DNA of 64,000 nt, taken from Aptenodytes patagonicus (lineage: Eukaryota > Chordata > Aves > Sphenisciformes > Spheniscidae). Shown here piece by piece: positions 58,276 to 64,000 of the stretch (positions are counted from its first letter, which is position 1; the number at the start of each line of letters is the position of its first letter). The position numbers were made by a program, and so were the translations under genes. Below the pieces are notes generated by a model, which was given only the letters and a program-made list of their open reading frames with translations, did no database searches and had not been told where the DNA came from. The stretch is taken from contig NC_134960.1 of assembly GCF_965638725.1 (NCBI RefSeq), positions 808,501 to 872,500 of the forward strand, given 5' to 3'.

Positions 58276-61200
58276 AGCATGCAACTTTTGTGGAATTTTC
58301 AAGAAAAATAATGATCTACTGCGGCGTTAGGCTTAATACTATGGCAGAGTTTCTGAATAGTATGTTGATTAAGACGACTTCTGTGTCCTCTATTTCATCC
58401 TCTCCTCTCTGTTAATACATCATGAGTGCGATAGTCCTAGTAAAATAAGATGTTGGTTCTAAGGATTTTTACTCAAAAGTAGTATCTTCAGCGGTTATCT
58501 GTGGAGGGAAGATTTGGTCAACTCTTAAATTAGCTTCAGAACAAGAGCAAATGGCTATTGATTACCTCCTAATAAATGTTCTTCTAAAACCTATTTTCTC
58601 TGCTTTTGCAGAAGAAAATGTATTTGCGTAGAGTTTCCTTGGAACCACATATCTTCATTGCCATTGGGATTCCATGGCTGTAGTCTGAAATTTACTGGTA
58701 CCATTTTATTGAGGAAAAAGCGTTTAATATGCACAGCTGGAAGAAAAGAAGACCATAGACTGCAAGTCTTTTACAGAAGATTAAGGAGTCGTACTACTTA
58801 AGGGAACGTTGTTGATCATGAAAATCACGGAGGAACAAGTGTAAGCTTGGAAACACCATCTTCCTGTGAATTGGTGCTATAATCTCTAGAGACTAAGAAT
58901 TCGGTAAGGGAACATAGAGCGACAAAACAAAAATAGCCCTTGTTGCTATGAAGACACCCTTGCCTAGTCAACCAGTTGCTTTGTGTCTTATCAAGGGAGG
59001 TGCAAGCACACCCCGTGTGCTGTTTATTTCACAGCTTAATTCTGTGGAGTAGAGGCTTCCTTCTACAGAAATGAAGCCCAGCTGTAGCAGCTGAGTAGGG
59101 TTGCTGTTCCCTGCTTGAGTCACTCTGTTTCAGTTCTGATAGCTGTGTTGGAAATATTTGGTTATTATACCCCTGCCAGCATGATTATTTTCAGCTGTAA
59201 AGACATGCCTCAATGCAAGTTTTGCATATATTTGAATTCTTTCAGAAAGTATTTCTCTCTTATTGCTTCTGAATAGAAGAAGAAGAAACCTGGAGGGGAA
59301 TTGGTCAAGTGCAAGTAAAGTTCCTGACAAAGGGTGTCTCATACGCTTCTCCTCCTCTTGTTCCACACACCACATCAGGATAGTTTTATTTTAAACTTTT
59401 CATTTGAAATTCAGATAAGCACAAGCTGGCTTTGATACCCTTCCTGAGTTAGGGTAATACCACGCTTTACAAATAGCCCCATTAAAATCAGTGTTTGTTC
59501 TTTGTGGAGATTTGAACCGCTTATTTGATTGCCACAAAGCAAAATGATCAGCTTCACCTTTTTCAGGGTGGGTTGTGTTTTATTTTCTCAAATGTGATGT
59601 AAATTCTTGGTGGGCTCTTTCTTATGCTATGCCTGAGTGCTGTGGTCCTGCTTATTTCAATATTTAATGGTCTCAACTATCCTGTTCTGAAGCTAAATGA
59701 ACGTACTACTAAAGAGCTGAGCCACAGACTGTGACCACGTGCCAGCTCTCCAGTAGTGTAAATCCACTTACCTCTGCTTACGTGGCTGGTGCTATAGGTT
59801 TACGCTATGGGAAGTGCTAGCCCGTACCTTGTGATGAAAGAGCCATGACGCGGTCCTTAGGAAATGACTGTATTTTGTATTGGCACAGCGGAACAAATAC
59901 TTTCCTTCATCTTTCTTATTTTGATTGTTAACTGATTCTTGTGAATTTGGACTCTGAATGCTGAACAGTAAATATTTATGAAATGTAATGGCCAAGACTA
60001 AATACATTCATTAGCATATTTATTTTCATTGAGTTGCTGCTTTGTGTGCCTGAGGAAATTATCAAATTACTTCTATTTGAACTGCTGTGTACAATTTTAG
60101 GACTAGGATTTTTATTCTCACATCACTCTGGATTTTGGAATGAGGATAGGAAGCATTTGCGTCCTTCCCCACCCCCAAAGTAGAAGTAGTCTTTGAATAA
60201 CGAAGGTCCAATAAAACCCACTCTCTTCTTCAAAGCCTGAGTTGCCCGTCTGCTTACTGCTAGGTGCCAGAAACAGAAGGGTTAAAACTTCTCCGGGGAG
60301 CGAGGTGCTTTTTGTAAGGCCAGGGAGCACGGTCAGGGTGGTGGAATTGCCTGGCCCTCGCTGGAGGTGGCAGGACCATCTCGGCTCATCCCCCGGGCTT
60401 GGGTCTGCCCCTGGCCTGCTGGAGAACAGCCCTGCTGGGCAGGGGAGCGACCCCGCTCCAAACCGCAAACCAGCAGCTGCAAGTAGCTTTTGTTCTGAAG
60501 ATCTTCAAGTGCCGTGTCCCGTGTTGCAGCTTAAGTCATCCCGCTGCTAAAAGGTGTCCCTGCATTTCCCCTGGGAGCAGTCACCGGTCACAGGGAGGTC
60601 TGAGGAGCTCTTGTCGGCAGGGCGGACGGAGTCCCTCAGGACGCCGCGAAGCGCGTGATCAGGACACGGGGATGTGATGGGCACGTTCCCCGGGGAGTGT
60701 GTGTGGTGTCACGGTATCAAACATACAGGTAATCCCAGTGGGCAATTAACTTCACCCATCTAATTTTTTTCAGAAACAACTTGCCTTTTTTTTTTCCCTC
60801 TATGTGTCTGTATGTTTCTTCCTGATGTATATTGTCATACCAAGATGAAGATAAACATTTTCAGATACAGAAGATAAACTGACCAGATCTGATGTCCCCT
60901 CTCAGACCATCTGTAAGACAGTGTCTTGTTACACTGATCTCTAGGCATAAAGAGAATCCCCTAATTGCTCAAAAAAATGAGAAAGCTCCCTGTTTATAAG
61001 TTTTATGTAATTGTTCAAATGTTTAAAACTTTCACTGACTGCAATCATGATGGTTTAAATGATGATTTGACTTACTTATAGTATTCTTCTGGGACCTGGA
61101 CAGTGGGAGCTTTGACAACGTTGGCCTTTAGAAATCAGTGTTCCGAGCAGTCCTGCCAGCCCCTTTTTCTAAATAACAGGATGGTGAATGAAAAGGAAAC

Positions 61201-64000
61201 ACTGTTTTTCAGATTGTTTTATGAAACCAGTTAATACACACTTGTTTAATTGTAGCAAAGTTAAATTTAAAAACTAAGAAATTCAGTATTTCATTCTCTT
61301 AATTGTTGTATTGTAGTGTCCCGTTAAAGCTCATCTATGAACATTTCCATTAAAAGGTCGTCTTCTTTGTCTAGTGTCTAACTCTTATCACTGATAGAAG
61401 AATGTTGTCTGCCAGATGTCAGCCGGAATTCATTTCCCTGTTTATAGAGTAGGTATAAAAACAGTCAGTGCATCCATCCTGTTTATCTCAAGATGTTTGT
61501 CATTTTGCTGGGTTTCATTCTAGCCCAGTGCTGAACTTTCTGTGGCTCTGTTAGAAAAACCTTATGAAAAGACTTTGTTATATGCAGGAAGTTAATTCAT
61601 CTTCATGTGCTGCGTTTATTGACAGTTGCCTTTTCAGGTTTTTCCCGCTGTGATCAGTCTAATGGAGCAAAGTTTTCGAAGCCTCTCGAGCGCCTCAGGA
61701 GCCTAAACCTGGCTGCCTTTCAGCAAGCTTCGGACCCCTGCAGACAGGCTGCCGGTGCCTGGATGGCTGAGTCCCCGGCGCCTGGGGAGAGCCGCCCAGC
61801 CGGGCACGGGGAGGTGCCGAAGAGGGGACGCGGGGGCTTGGTCACCCCTTGGGTGCTGGGCACGGCTGCGCCTGCAAAAGCGAATGGCAAAGCCCCGCAA
61901 GCACAGTGAGTGGGAGCTGAAGGGAGGGAAGGGGGACCGAGAACCTGGCACTGGCTTCAGAAGGCAGTAGGGCATCTGAGGAGATAACAGATAAAAGGAA
62001 CAAACTCCCAAGGGTAGCAGGGCTGAGCTGAGACGGTGCCCATGCTCCTGATGCAGCGGCACGTGAGCAGCCTTGAAGTCACCTACAAGTCCCCTCTGCT
62101 CGAGGCACCGGGGTGTGTTCTCGGGGCTGAGCTATCCCACGTTCAAAGCTGCCTCTTCATCCTGTGCTGCATTTTCTGTCAGCTGCCTGCTTCCCTTCTC
62201 CAGCGGCCAATGAGTTGTCATTTTTCGTCTCTTTACTGTAAATATGCCCAGGTGTCTTAAACATCCCACCCTGGCTTCTGGCTGAGGTTTGGGAGAATCA
62301 GCATAAATGCAAAAAAGCCTGTGAGTTTCCAAGCCCTTCCTTGCCATGACATACGCACAGCTCGGCGCACCCAGGACACGTTTTATTACAGCAGGAAATC
62401 GAACAGTTGGCTGTGAGGAAAATAATTTCACTAGGAACAGGTTTCTGCTGTAGATATTTAACTGCAACACAACCAGTGTCAGAACTTAACGGGCTGCTTT
62501 GGCTTGTTCTTAAAACTGAAGCCCAGCGTGTGTATTGCAGATGTGAGCTCAAGGGAACCGCGTGCAGCGATGCCGTGGGGCTGGTCACCCAGCAGCCTTC
62601 CCACCTCCCTTGGGGCAGCAGCAAGACAGAGCAAATGCCTTGAACGCCCTGCAAGGCAGCGGGTGGGTAAGCAAACTGTCAGACTGGGAAGCTGGCTTGC
62701 TGTATTTTTTGAAAGGCATGGCATGCTAGGTGTGATCGAACACCTTTACCCGGGTGTTTCTAAAAAGTGACTTTTTTTTGATAGAAGGGAGTTTGTTTCC
62801 CCCCCTCCCCCAATAAAATAAAATTCCTGGACAAAAACCTCACAATATTTGGCCAAAAAGCAAAAACATCATGTGGTGAGCTGTAAAGTAATAACGCTGT
62901 GAGACCTGTCTTCAGAGAAACTTTATAAATGAAAAGTAAAAAAGGGAAAAATCCAGCTGGTAAAATCTGGAAAAAATTCAGGCTGGGGTGTGCTGTGGGG
63001 TAACGCAGCCGGTGGGTGCCGGGCTGTAAAGGGCTGGAGCGCAGGGGGCCGAGCAGGAGGAAGGCTTGGGGGGAGTGCGGCAGCAGGGAGGAGCAGCCGG
63101 GTGAAGCACCAGGACCAGGAGCTCCCTGGGGAGGGACGGGGTGGGACGGGGGGGGGGGTCCGAGGCCGAGCCCGGAGGCGGCAGTGGAGGGGGAGCTCTG
63201 GGAATCGGGAGCAGAGAGGAACTGAAGGTGCGAAAGCAAAGCTTTACGTGAAATCACCCCGCGAGAAACGAGGCTGGATCATGCGTCGGACCGAGTAGCA
63301 GAGGAGTGGGGAGTAAACCCGGACCAGGAGGGAGGAACCAGCGCGGGGGTGAGGAATCGGTGTGGCCGCAGCGTTGTTCGACACGCTGCTAACAAAACGC
63401 AGTGTCCGTGGGCCGGGTGCTGCTGCTGCCGTGCTCCTGGGAGCCCTGCCTCGCCCATGCTGCAGCGGTTCTCCTGTTTAAAACACATCTGGAAGTCTGC
63501 CCTCCCCAGACCTGTCACTCGTTTCCATCCTGATGAGCTGGCAGCTGAGCACACAAATTAATTAAATTCGTGACAGTTTTGCTGTCATCTAAACCCATCG
63601 TTTTAAAACTCTTTGTTGCCAGCTTTCAGGCCTGTGTTATTTTTTGCTGTGTTTATTTCTTGCTTTGTGAATGCTGTTTCATGTTTGTCTCACTAATGGG
63701 ACAAACATTTCAGTAAGAGTGGCAAGATTTAGAGCACTTATCTGCTTTAATATTAACCAGTTGCCTTATTTGGAGCGATAACGGGGCCTTGGGGAAAACT
63801 GCATTTCTAGTTACCTTCTCAGCTGGAAGCGCGCTTGCCCTGCGGGGAAAGGAGCCTCCCCCCGCTGTGATGTTGAGCACCCCGTTGGGACGCTGGCGGT
63901 GCACGTCCCGGGGCGCAGAGACGGGCAGAGCCCAGGCCGGCGGTTTGCGTTTCCCTTTCTGCATTGCAGAGTCCCTTTTCTTAAGGGCAGAGATGGAGGA
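58276..64000. other. Intergenic sequence downstream of PRELID2
   Basis: No supportable gene. GC-richer patches with open frames lie at about 60.2-60.7, 61.7-62.0, 63.0-63.3 and 63.8-63.9 kb, but the translations are low-complexity (rich in P, R, G, A), overlap on both strands and match no family I know. In human the next gene on this side is KCTD16, far away, so a gene-poor stretch is expected. Confidence 0.65.

Noticed and set aside
61607-61909. 100-codon open frame downstream of PRELID2
   Set aside because: No domain recognised, GC-driven composition, overlapping frames on both strands, no splice-linked partner.

Overview
This window is nuclear vertebrate DNA, almost certainly from a bird. 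It has single-copy, intron-rich genes with GT-AG splice sites, CpG-rich promoter blocks, few repeats, CR1-type LINE relics, and a solo LTR of a type I recognise from bird genomes. Three protein-coding genes can be supported. They match the gene order I know from human 5q32 (PRELID2 - GRXCR2 - SH3RF2), which corresponds to chicken chromosome 13 (from memory).

Layout. 1-10711 looks like an intron of SH3RF2, which runs on the minus strand and leaves the window on the left; only its first coding exon (10712-11083) is present, with a 5'UTR and a candidate non-coding exon and CpG-rich block up to about 12.2 kb. 12.2-27.3 kb is the shared upstream region of the divergent pair SH3RF2 (-) and GRXCR2 (+); it holds two CR1 fragments, older repeat relics and a notable nested inverted repeat. 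GRXCR2 is complete in three phase-0 exons (27311-32424, 246 codons). A CpG island at about 34.4-35.3 kb starts PRELID2, complete in six coding exons (35020-58138, 172 codons) over 23 kb, with a solo LTR in intron 1. From 58.3 kb to the end I see no gene.

The genes are not an operon and have no evident shared pathway: SH3RF2 is a RING/SH3 scaffold and ubiquitin ligase-type protein, GRXCR2 is a stereocilia protein needed for hearing in mammals, and PRELID2 is a PRELI/MSF1-domain protein of the mitochondrial lipid-transfer family. Their linkage is ordinary conserved synteny.

I did not find a new biological system. The best leads are two DNA foldback structures (19101-19165 and 9045-9118), a possible alternative exon of PRELID2 at 46789, and candidate regulatory blocks. 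Exons were assigned by reading splice sites and by protein similarity recalled from memory; no alignment or expression data were available.
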